NCBI GenBank assembly: GCA_937900215.1 | Contig: CALCFH010000443.1 | Span: 1-9,160 of the forward strand | Direction of reading: 5' to 3' | Source: an uncultured Cryomorphaceae bacterium | GTDB lineage: Bacteria > Bacteroidota > Bacteroidia > Flavobacteriales > Schleiferiaceae | DNA: 9,160 nt | Shown here: positions 1 through 6,075 of the stretch, piece by piece | Position numbering within the stretch: the stretch's first letter is position 1 | How the letters are laid out: each line of letters begins with the position of its first letter | The notes under the pieces: model-generated | Told to the model about the DNA's origin: nothing | Seen by the model: the letters and a program-made list of their open reading frames with translations, nothing else | The model's database searches: none | Program-made: the position numbers and the translations under genes

Positions 1-129
1 AAATACATATAGAGTCCAACACAACACACCAGTGATGAGTGCAGAGGCGGCCTTATCTATGTGAATACTATGTTCAAATGCAATAGCGAGATAACCAAGA
101 ACAAAAACCACAACCATTAGGGTATACAT
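1..129 (-). CDS. nhaD: NhaD-type Na+/H+ antiporter, N-terminal fragment
   Basis: The first 43 residues of an ion transporter are visible; the gene runs off the left edge of the window. It starts with ATG at 129-127. The peptide opens MYTLMVVVFVLGYLAIAFEH and continues through IDKAASALITGVLCW. This pattern (FVLGYLAIAxEH, then a K-A-A-x-A-L-x-T-G-V-x-C-W stretch) is what I recognise as the start of NhaD antiporters of the ArsB/NhaD (ion transporter) superfamily, which exchange Na+ or Li+ for H+ across the inner membrane. Residues 1-17 form the first membrane helix and residues 28-43 begin the second. Met5 is a possible alternative start. The gene lies 40 bp downstream of the amino acid dehydrogenase gene on the same strand with no hairpin between, so co-transcription is possible. 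The name rests on a short fragment, but the match is distinctive. Confidence 0.82.
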   Translation of the reverse strand, partial: MYTLMVVVFVLGYLAIAFEHSIHIDKAASALITGVLCWTLYVF

Positions 130-169
130 AGTCGAAACGGGATTTAATAATTAGAGATAAGTTAACTCC

Positions 170-1402
170 TTAAGCGTTGAGAAGTTTATTAAGTGCTATA
201 GAATAGGCGGTAGCCGTTAGTTTTTTCGGATTGGAATCTTTTTGAAAAACATCTTCCATTCCCTTGCGGATGGTATCGGAAGCATCGTTAAAAATAGCCA
301 CTTCAGTCAAAGGCCCTTCTGGATTCATGAGGTAAGCAAATACGCGAGCCATTCCACAGTTTGAAATGAAATCGGGTATGCAAGAAACATGCGTATCTGC
401 GTGTTCAGAAATTTCACCATAAAAAATCTGCTGATCTGCAAAAGGCACATTGGCTCCGGATGAAATTAGCTCTAAGCCCTTTTTTATCATTCGGTCTAAT
501 TGGTCCTTAGTGAGCAATCTAGAGGCCGCAGCTGGAATGAAAATCTCCGCTCCAATGTCCCAGATTTTGGCATTTACATCTTCAAAAGTTTGTGCATGCT
601 CGGATGCAAGACTGTTTCCTTTTTTATCTACAAATAGCTTTTGAATGGCTTTGTGATCCAATCCTTCCGTAGATAAGAGTCCTTCTTTTTTATCAATAAT
701 ACCTACAATGCGTACGCCCATTCTACTGAGATACCAGGCCGCGGCAGAGGCTACATTCCCCCATCCTTGAATTATTGCCCTCTTTCCTTCTAAAGGCCAT
801 TGGTACAATTGACCGTAATGACGTACACTCTCTGCAACGCCATAGCCTGTAATCATATCTGCAACCGTATAGGTTCCGTCGGATATGGGAGTAAACTCTG
901 GATGAAAAAGCGGAAGAAGCACCCCCTCTTGGAGTCGTTTAATGGAGAGCGCTTTACTTTCAGGGTTGGGTTGGAAGTGTCCTTGGAAGACACCTTCTTG
1001 AGGATGGTCAATTCCCAATTCTTTGGTAATTGGAATGACCTCATGTATTTCATCTACATTCATATCCCCTCCAGTTCCATAATAGCTCTTCAGCAAGGGC
1101 TTTAAGGCAGTATACCATCTCTTTAAAACATCTGCTTTTCGTGGATCAGATGGATCAAATCGAATACCTGATTTGGCTCCTCCAATTTGCGGTCCAGCTA
1201 CTGAAAACTTGATCTCCATCGTCTTGGCCAAAGAAAGCACTTCATGTCGGTCTACATTTAAACTCATTCGTGTTCCTCCACCTGCTGCACCGCCACGAAG
1301 TGAATTTATTACGCACCAGCCTTCCGCATTGGTTTCACTATCGGTCCAGTGAAATTCTATTTCTGGAGCGGAGCTTTCGAACTGCTTAAGGAGATCCTTC
1401 AT
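170..1402 (-). CDS. Glu/Leu/Phe/Val dehydrogenase family amino acid dehydrogenase
   Basis: A cytoplasmic NAD(P)-dependent oxidative deaminase of 410 aa that interconverts an amino acid and its 2-oxo acid plus ammonia. The N-terminal catalytic domain (about 10-170) has GGGTRM at 41-46, the K65...GPQIGGAKSG segment with the expected catalytic Lys77, and GTGGDMN around Asp113, in the place of the family's catalytic Asp. TGYGVAES (185-192) leads into the Rossmann domain. There GWGNVA (213-218) is the dinucleotide loop, and an acidic residue after beta-2 (Asp237) suggests NAD rather than NADP. IPAAAS (289-294) and SGANVPF (315-321) are further family signatures. At 410 aa it is longer than typical leucine dehydrogenases (about 365) and near glutamate dehydrogenases (about 420-450). 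Substrate cannot be fixed from sequence alone, so no symbol is given. The ATG start is followed by a complete domain. The gene is divergent from the secreted-protein gene and upstream of nhaD. Confidence 0.9.
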   Translation of the reverse strand: MKDLLKQFESSAPEIEFHWTDSETNAEGWCVINSLRGGAAGGGTRMSLNVDRHEVLSLAKTMEIKFSVAGPQIGGAKSGIRFDPSDPRKADVLKRWYTALKPLLKSYYGTGGDMNVDEIHEVIPITKELGIDHPQEGVFQGHFQPNPESKALSIKRLQEGVLLPLFHPEFTPISDGTYTVADMITGYGVAESVRHYGQLYQWPLEGKRAIIQGWGNVASAAAWYLSRMGVRIVGIIDKKEGLLSTEGLDHKAIQKLFVDKKGNSLASEHAQTFEDVNAKIWDIGAEIFIPAAASRLLTKDQLDRMIKKGLELISSGANVPFADQQIFYGEISEHADTHVSCIPDFISNCGMARVFAYLMNPEGPLTEVAIFNDASDTIRKGMEDVFQKDSNPKKLTATAYSIALNKLLNA

Positions 1403-1556
1403 AATCGCGAAATTTGGCGACGAAGGTAGAAAAGCTTAAGCGATTTGGGGGCTTTAATTATCCGATAAGTAGAACTTAACTACTTTTCTATTCAAATAGT
1501 ACGTTATTTCATTTAGAAGCTGCTTTGGTCATCCAACCGCCCAAATTGCAAAGTGT

Positions 1557-1564
1557 TACTTTTG
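1557..1564 (+). promoter_or_regulatory. Bacteroidota-type -7 promoter box for the secreted-protein gene
   Basis: TACTTTTG is a perfect match to the TAnnTTTG -7 element used by the primary sigma factor in Bacteroidota. It lies 21 bp before the ATG at 1586, which would put the transcript start near 1570 and leave a leader of only about 15 nt. No TTTG is found at the ideal -33 position: TTTG at 1524-1527 is too far upstream and TTG at 1546-1548 too close. The upstream half of the promoter is therefore weak or absent. The rest of the divergent spacer (1403-1585) holds no recognisable RNA or coding feature. Confidence 0.5.
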
Positions 1565-1585
1565 AAACCTACTTATTAGATTGGA

Positions 1586-2902
1586 ATGAAAAAAATTACT
1601 TTACTAGGCTGTCTGTTATTCATATTGAGTACTACCACTGCACAGGTAATTTCTATAATTTCAGGTTCATTACAGTCGCCTCCAGCCACTAGTTGCAATG
1701 ATGTTTTATATGATGTTGACTATTCCCGAGCTTGTGGAAATGCCGTTTTTACTGGTTCTTCTTGGGGTGTAAATGGCAATGCTATAAATATTGGCATTTC
1801 GTATCAGATAGGACCGATCTGTACACCTATTATTGTGAATCTAACGGAAACCTTAAATCTAGGTATTCTTCCTGTAGGCAATTACACAGTTAACATTGTG
1901 GGGGAGGTCAATGGCGTGGCTCAATCAACCCTCCTTTCAAACTTTAGTGTGGTTTCGTGTTGTTCAGCAAATCCGCTTTTCTCAGCCTCTGCTACTTCCG
2001 TTTGTGTTGGCGATTCCGTTTTCTTTCAGAATCTAAGCACTGGAAGCTCATCGCAGCAATGGTTAGAAGATAATACGCTGCTTTCTACTTCAGTAAATTT
2101 TGGCAAAGTTTTCAATGACCCTGGAGTGTTTGATATCAAGTTAATCACCTTTGCTACTGGATGTTCTGATTCTGTTATTGCTCAAATTACTGTTCTAGAT
2201 CCACCCGTGTTGAGTTTAGGGGCCGATACCAGTTATTGTGCGGGAGAGTCTCTAATTCTATCCATCTCAGCCATGGCGGATAGCGTACGCTGGTCTACAA
2301 ATCAAACTTCGCAGAATATAACTGTATCAAATCCAGGAAATTACTGGGCTACAATCTATTCAAACGGCTGCTCAAATTCAGATACCATTTCTGTAACTGT
2401 GGAAAGTTTACCTAGTCTAAACTTGGGGGCTGATACAACACTTTGCTTAGGCGAAACGCTTACTTTAAATGCCGCAATAGCAGGTGGATCGTACGTGTGG
2501 AGCGATCAGTCAACCGCTTCTTCTTTGATGGTAGATACAGCTGGAACTTTTTTTGTCTCAGTAACCAATTCAGCTGGATGTACTGCTTCGGATACCATTG
2601 TAGTTGGATACATTCCCTTGACCAACTGTGGGATATCTCTGCCCGAAGAGCGCACTAGTCTCCCATTGGTATTGTATCCCAATCCAACTCAAGGCAAGGT
2701 AAAACTCAGAGCAAGGGCAGTAAATTTCGACGCATTGGAATTAGAGCTTATGGATGCCAGTGGTAGAAGGTGGAAAGGATTTGACTCTCAGAATTTTGGT
2801 GAATATCTAGAAATAGATCTCTCTCAGATGGATGCGGGTTGGTATTATCTTCAATGCAAGGAAGGCCATAAAACGCAAACAATTCCGATTGTCATTCAAT
2901 AG
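1586..2902 (+). CDS. T9SS-exported cell-surface protein with PKD/Ig-like domains and type A sorting domain
   Basis: A 438-aa secreted protein of unknown specific role. Residues 1-19 are a Sec signal peptide (MKKITLLGCLLFILSTTTA), probably cleaved before Gln20. Residues 20-124 form a beta-rich, Cys-containing N-terminal domain I do not recognise. Residues 127-203 look like a PKD-type domain (CVGDSVFFQNLSTGSSSQQW, then GVFDIKLITFATGCSDS). Residues 209-340 hold two related Ig-like modules, listed separately. After a linker, residues 361-438 form a T9SS type A C-terminal sorting domain: YPNPTQGKV at 364-372, then LELMDASGR, DLSQMDAGWYYLQ and the final basic/hydrophobic strand. In this family the domain directs export through the type IX secretion channel and is normally removed on surface attachment. 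No enzyme motif is visible; adhesion or matrix binding is a guess. The gene stands alone on its strand with its own promoter box. Its 3' end overlaps the convergent kinase gene by 11 bp. Confidence 0.88.
   Translation: MKKITLLGCLLFILSTTTAQVISIISGSLQSPPATSCNDVLYDVDYSRACGNAVFTGSSWGVNGNAINIGISYQIGPICTPIIVNLTETLNLGILPVGNYTVNIVGEVNGVAQSTLLSNFSVVSCCSANPLFSASATSVCVGDSVFFQNLSTGSSSQQWLEDNTLLSTSVNFGKVFNDPGVFDIKLITFATGCSDSVIAQITVLDPPVLSLGADTSYCAGESLILSISAMADSVRWSTNQTSQNITVSNPGNYWATIYSNGCSNSDTISVTVESLPSLNLGADTTLCLGETLTLNAAIAGGSYVWSDQSTASSLMVDTAGTFFVSVTNSAGCTASDTIVVGYIPLTNCGISLPEERTSLPLVLYPNPTQGKVKLRARAVNFDALELELMDASGRRWKGFDSQNFGEYLEIDLSQMDAGWYYLQCKEGHKTQTIPIVIQ
2210..2605 (+). repeat. Two tandem Ig-like modules (protein-level repeat)
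   Basis: Residues 209-272 and 278-340 of the secreted protein align as two copies of one module. Each begins LGADT, then C-x-G-E-x-L-x-L, has a central Trp-Ser (RWSTNQTS versus VWSDQSTAS), a turn of the type NPGNYW or DTAGTFF, and closes with GC-x-x-SDTI-x-V. The Cys of each opening and the Cys of each GC motif could form one disulfide per module. The copies are similar in protein but clearly diverged in DNA, so this is an old duplication. Modules of this LGxDTxxC...GC..SDTI form are common in surface proteins of gliding Bacteroidota. Confidence 0.75.
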
Positions 2903-4919
2903 AGTTTGAAGGAAGACTGGAGGCTTCATCCGCCAACAAAGAAAGGGTGAATACAGTCCAACCATTGTCTTGGCTAGGCTTGAAGTCAATTTCTAATTCG
3001 CGTCGGTTAAATTGAAAGAACCAGAAACCAAATCCAACCAAAGATGGGTTTTGCACTGCTTCTTTACTAGCAAGAAACTCCAGAAGTTCAGAAGATAAGC
3101 CCATTCCATTGTCTCTGAATTCGAGTGTGATATTCTGCTCTGTACCGGAGAATCTAATTTGAATTTGCTTGCAAGTACTGTGCTGTATGCTGTTGAATAA
3201 GAGATTTCTAAACACCAATTCGAACAGCAGTCCGTTCACCCTATAAACTTTTGCTGTTTCAAATTCTTGGAGTACTACAATACCCCTTTCTTTTAGCATT
3301 ACTGAATGCTGTTTGATCTCCTTTTGGATATATTCTGAAATGTTTAGATCTATTTTAGAGTTTAGAATAGACTTCAGTATATGTGAATCGCTTTCGCGAA
3401 TAAAATGCGTTAGGGTATGATCTAAATCTTGGTATTCCTTCTCCAGTGAGGAGAGCAGACTATAGGCATCATGTATCTTTCCCAACTTAAGCTTACGCAG
3501 TACCATCTCAGGTCCGATTTCTAAGGCAAGAGAATGACTTCGGATGTTTTGTACCAAAGAATGGATTAATGCTTTTTGGAAAATCAGTGTAGTGTTTAAC
3601 TTCTTCTGGGTGATTTTATGGGCTCGTTTACTTTTTCGACTGAATCCAATCCATAAACCCACCAAAGCAAGAATTACAACTAGGCTAATGGCTAGTAAAT
3701 TGCGGATAAACTTCTGTTCTTCTTGGCCTTCAAGTTCAGCATATGTTTGATTTTGAAGTTTCTCTTGGAGTTGTGCTATCCTTAGGTTTTGCACTCCAAC
3801 CAAATGTTTTTCCCATTCTTTCCTCTCGTTTAACCATGCTTGATCTAAGAGCTGAGCGCGCGCTTTTGCTGCCAGATTTCCATTACTCTCTGCACTATCT
3901 GTTAGCTTTAAATTTTTGAATATCAATGATTTTTCGTCGAAATACTGACTTTTAATCTCCAAGTTCGATAGCGTTTCTACATCCAATCTCAAATCTGAAA
4001 GTATAGATAGAGCGCGTTCTGGTCTTTTTCTTCTTCTCAAAAGCTCAGCGCGCAAAATGTCAATCTTCGTTTGCTCTTCGAGCCATGATTCAGCGGAAGC
4101 CTCTTTTAAAGCTGCTCCAAGATATTTTTCAGCCGTACTGAGTCGATTTAAAGACAGATTGCAATCTGCTAGCTCTATCCAAATGTTAATTTGCGACTGT
4201 AGTAAATTGAGATTGTCTGACAATTCTTCGGCTTTTGAAAAGTATTCAATTGCCTTTTCGGTATTCCTCAATTGCCTATTCGCCAATGCGGCCGAGCTGT
4301 AAATGCTCATTAGCAGTTCATCGAAGAGCTGAGAGAGAATGGCATTCTTTGCAATACTGTCTCTCTGAATTTTCAGAATATCAGGCATTCGACCAAGAAT
4401 GGCATCTGGTTTATTTTGTTTTGTATAGACTCTAAGAAACAATTCTTCAACCAGTATTTCGCCCAAAAAATCGCCGCTTTCATTTACATAGAATTCGGCA
4501 CTATCCAGGTAAAGACGGCTACTAAAGAATAAATTTTGTTTAAAACTAAGTTCAGCCAAGTGTAGATACATCCTACCCAATTCATCCAGCTCCTTACCGA
4601 GTTTGTACTCAAACAAATTTTGCTGTACAAGAAGCAAAGCAGAATCAGCACGTCCATTTAAGACCAACATCTGCATGTGAATCTGCAGCGAGCTAGTAAA
4701 GGCAAAGGCAGTATTTTCAAAATTCCCGCCTTTCACTAATTGGAATAGCTTTCTTGAGCCTTTAAGTTTTTCAGTTCTACTTGGAAGACCTTGAATCTTA
4801 TCTAGTTCAAAGTTGAAAACAGAGTCTCCTTTAGAAATGGCAGCATGGGAATCGAGGGCAAGAATAAAATTGATATAGAAAAAAGAAGGATTGCATACAA
4901 ATCCAAGCCACGAAGCCAC
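2892..4919 (-). CDS. TPR-containing membrane sensor kinase-like protein (HATPase_c), 5' end apparently frameshifted
   Basis: The uninterrupted frame gives 675 aa from a GTG codon. Residues 13-22 are hydrophobic, the remains of a signal peptide or anchor. Residues about 55-350 are all-helical TPR-like repeats, expected outside the cytoplasm (for example NTEKAIEYFSKAEEL at 219-233 and RLSTAEKYLGAAL at 259-271). A coiled coil (about 355-402) leads to one membrane helix at 407-426, followed by a basic stop (RKSKRAHK). The cytoplasmic part has a dimerisation-helix region (435-520) and a GHKL ATP-binding domain (555-662): N-box FRNLLFNS with Asn572/Asn576, G1 box DNGMG (603-607), G2 box GFGF (629-632). 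The expected H-box HDLRSP reads QNIRSH (457-462), so the phosphoacceptor His appears to be Gln. No response regulator is nearby. The GTG start has no basic residues after it. The better start is ATG at 4954, one base after the anmK stop, in another frame; correcting the T6 run at 4879-4884 would give 687 aa. The 3' end overlaps the convergent gene. Partner and signal are unknown. Confidence 0.8.
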   Translation of the reverse strand: MASWLGFVCNPSFFYINFILALDSHAAISKGDSVFNFELDKIQGLPSRTEKLKGSRKLFQLVKGGNFENTAFAFTSSLQIHMQMLVLNGRADSALLLVQQNLFEYKLGKELDELGRMYLHLAELSFKQNLFFSSRLYLDSAEFYVNESGDFLGEILVEELFLRVYTKQNKPDAILGRMPDILKIQRDSIAKNAILSQLFDELLMSIYSSAALANRQLRNTEKAIEYFSKAEELSDNLNLLQSQINIWIELADCNLSLNRLSTAEKYLGAALKEASAESWLEEQTKIDILRAELLRRRKRPERALSILSDLRLDVETLSNLEIKSQYFDEKSLIFKNLKLTDSAESNGNLAAKARAQLLDQAWLNERKEWEKHLVGVQNLRIAQLQEKLQNQTYAELEGQEEQKFIRNLLAISLVVILALVGLWIGFSRKSKRAHKITQKKLNTTLIFQKALIHSLVQNIRSHSLALEIGPEMVLRKLKLGKIHDAYSLLSSLEKEYQDLDHTLTHFIRESDSHILKSILNSKIDLNISEYIQKEIKQHSVMLKERGIVVLQEFETAKVYRVNGLLFELVFRNLLFNSIQHSTCKQIQIRFSGTEQNITLEFRDNGMGLSSELLEFLASKEAVQNPSLVGFGFWFFQFNRRELEIDFKPSQDNGWTVFTLSLLADEASSLPSNSIE

Positions 4920-4954
4920 GGTCTTTTTCTTTCCACTATTTCATTTGAGTGCAT
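4802..4954 (-). other. Out-of-frame start and signal-anchor segment of the sensor kinase gene
   Basis: An ATG at 4954-4952, separated from the anmK TAA by one base, opens a 50-codon frame ending in TAG at 4804-4802. It begins MHSNEIVERKRPWLRGLDLY and continues AILLF: a basic stretch (Arg9, Lys10, Arg11, Arg15) followed by a hydrophobic core, as in a signal peptide. After the T6 run (4884-4879 read on the minus strand) this frame loses sense. The neighbouring frame continues the hydrophobic core as FYINFILALDSHA and stays open for the whole kinase. One extra T in the run would join the two into a normal N-terminus. I therefore read this as the true 5' end of the kinase gene, disrupted by a one-base deletion in the genome or in the assembly. 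Programmed slippage at the T run is a less likely option. Confidence 0.65.
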
Positions 4955-4955
4955 A

Positions 4956-5996
4956 TTAATGATAGTAAATTATTCCTGTACTATGATCTCGTTTGGCTCC
5001 AGTTACACTTGCAAAGCAATTCACACGGTCCTGCAATCTAAGCCAACCGAGAAAGGCAAACAATAGCGCTTCTTTCATTTCTATTAACTGAGGCGATGCG
5101 GGCTTTATTCTATGGCCAGTATACTGTTCTATTCGCGAGAGGAGATGGGAATTGTAGGCTCCGCCGCCGGTGATGAGTAGATTGGAAGGATTTACAACTC
5201 TTTTAGCTACTTGATAGCCAATGTGTTCACAGCAGGTATACAAAATGTTCTTGGATTCTTCTTCAGGAAATAGTGACAATATGCTGCTTTCTACCCATTC
5301 TCGGCTTAGGGCTAGGGCTTGTTGATTATAGGTTGCCATTCTCTCATTTAAGGCCGAAAACAAATCGGGAATTAAGCATCCTTGGGAGGCGAGTTCACCG
5401 TTGGTGTCGTATTCTAAGCCTTCCAAACGGGCATATTTATCCATCACATAATTACAGAACGATATATCTGAAGCAATGCGTACGCCTTGTATCGATTCGG
5501 AGTAATTGGCAAATCCGCCCAGGTTTAAACAGGCTGAATAGGAGCCAAAAAGAAACGCATCGCCAAAGGGAACCAAAGGAGCGCCCCTTCCACCTAATTC
5601 CAAGTCAGGAGATCTAAAATTGGCGATAATGGGTAGTTCTAAAAGTGCAGCGAGCGTTTCAGGCCTGCCCAGTTGGAAGCTAATTTTTTTGTGAGGTTGA
5701 TGAAATACGGTGGATCCATGAAAAGCAACCCCTTTTATTTCAACATGATCTTGAGTGAAATGGCTGATTTTTTCTGCGCACCAATGCGCAAATTCCATAT
5801 CAAGTGACAATAGATCTACAGCAGAAAGGAGGTGTGCATTGCGTAATTTCAAACTCAAACTTCTTTCATAGGGTATTGATATTGAGTTTATTATTTCATA
5901 TTGAAAAGAGTTTGGTTTACTCTCCGTAAAGCCTGAAAGGCAAAGGTCAAGGCCGTCTGCAGAGGTGCCGGTCATGGCCCCTAATAGAATTGTCAT
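4956..5996 (-). CDS. anmK: Anhydro-N-acetylmuramic acid kinase
   Basis: A cytoplasmic sugar kinase of 346 aa (the family is usually about 340-380). It opens the 1,6-anhydro ring of anhydroMurNAc and phosphorylates it with ATP, giving MurNAc-6-phosphate, a step of peptidoglycan recycling normally followed by the etherase MurQ. Motifs in order: the ATP-binding GAMTGTSADGLD (6-17; family GxMSGTSxDGxD), AFHGSTVFHQPH (91-102), ANFRSPDLELGGRGAPLVPF (125-144), CLNLGGFAN (156-164), the segment around the presumed catalytic Asp177 (SDISFCN), DTNGELASQG (197-206), ITGGGAYN (275-282), EALLFAFLGW (309-318) and SVTGAKRDHSTG (330-341). In Asp177's motif the textbook DTGPGN reads DISFCN, which I believe is common in Bacteroidota versions. 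The ATG start leads straight into the first motif. The gene is divergent from the acyl-CoA dehydrogenase gene, and its stop is one base from the likely start of the kinase gene, implying an operon. Confidence 0.95.
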   Translation of the reverse strand: MTILLGAMTGTSADGLDLCLSGFTESKPNSFQYEIINSISIPYERSLSLKLRNAHLLSAVDLLSLDMEFAHWCAEKISHFTQDHVEIKGVAFHGSTVFHQPHKKISFQLGRPETLAALLELPIIANFRSPDLELGGRGAPLVPFGDAFLFGSYSACLNLGGFANYSESIQGVRIASDISFCNYVMDKYARLEGLEYDTNGELASQGCLIPDLFSALNERMATYNQQALALSREWVESSILSLFPEEESKNILYTCCEHIGYQVAKRVVNPSNLLITGGGAYNSHLLSRIEQYTGHRIKPASPQLIEMKEALLFAFLGWLRLQDRVNCFASVTGAKRDHSTGIIYYH

Positions 5997-6028
5997 GTGG
6001 AATAATATTTATGTCAGTGCTATGCTCG

Positions 6029-6036
6029 CAAACTTT
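6029..6036 (-). promoter_or_regulatory. Possible weak -7 box for the anmK operon
   Basis: Read on the minus strand this is AAAGTTTG, one mismatch from TAnnTTTG. It lies 32 bp before the anmK ATG, a reasonable leader length after the start point. It directly abuts the box of the divergent gene. No convincing -33 partner was found, so this is a tentative call. Confidence 0.3.
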
Positions 6037-6044
6037 TAGCTTTG
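6037..6044 (+). promoter_or_regulatory. Bacteroidota-type -7 promoter box for the acyl-CoA dehydrogenase gene
   Basis: TAGCTTTG matches TAnnTTTG exactly and lies 31 bp before the ATG at 6076, giving an expected leader of about 25 nt. The -33 position (near 6008-6013) reads TTTATG, only a partial match to TTTG. The whole divergent spacer is 79 bp, so this is nearly the only place the promoter could be unless it lies inside anmK. Confidence 0.5.
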
Positions 6045-6075
6045 CAGACTGTTCAAATTTCGTAAAACAAACTTC

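Noticed and set aside
450..1105. Two plus-strand open frames and one minus-strand frame within the amino acid dehydrogenase gene
   Set aside because: All overlap conserved catalytic and Rossmann-domain coding sequence and show no recognisable protein features.
1403..1500. Promoter for the amino acid dehydrogenase on the minus strand
   Set aside because: The best candidates are TACCTTCG (1428-1421, one mismatch but very close to the ATG and without a -33 partner) and TTTG (1496-1493) with TACTTATC (1471-1464, two mismatches). Neither is strong enough to list.
1586..1612. Possible lipobox (LLGC ending at residue 9) in the secreted protein
   Set aside because: Only eight residues precede the Cys, too short for a normal lipoprotein signal, and a good type I cleavage region (TTTA before Gln20) follows. 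A lipid anchor would also sit oddly with a T9SS sorting domain.
4802..4954. A separate 50-residue membrane protein gene
   Set aside because: The sequence after the T6 run is low-quality hydrophobic text, while the neighbouring frame continues a signal-anchor at the same point. The start of a frameshifted kinase gene explains it better, though an independent small protein is not excluded.
5273..5617. Open frame of 114 codons on the plus strand inside anmK
   Set aside because: It lies wholly antisense to a gene with complete family motifs, and its translation is rich in Arg/His/Pro with no domain or start context; it is a shadow frame.
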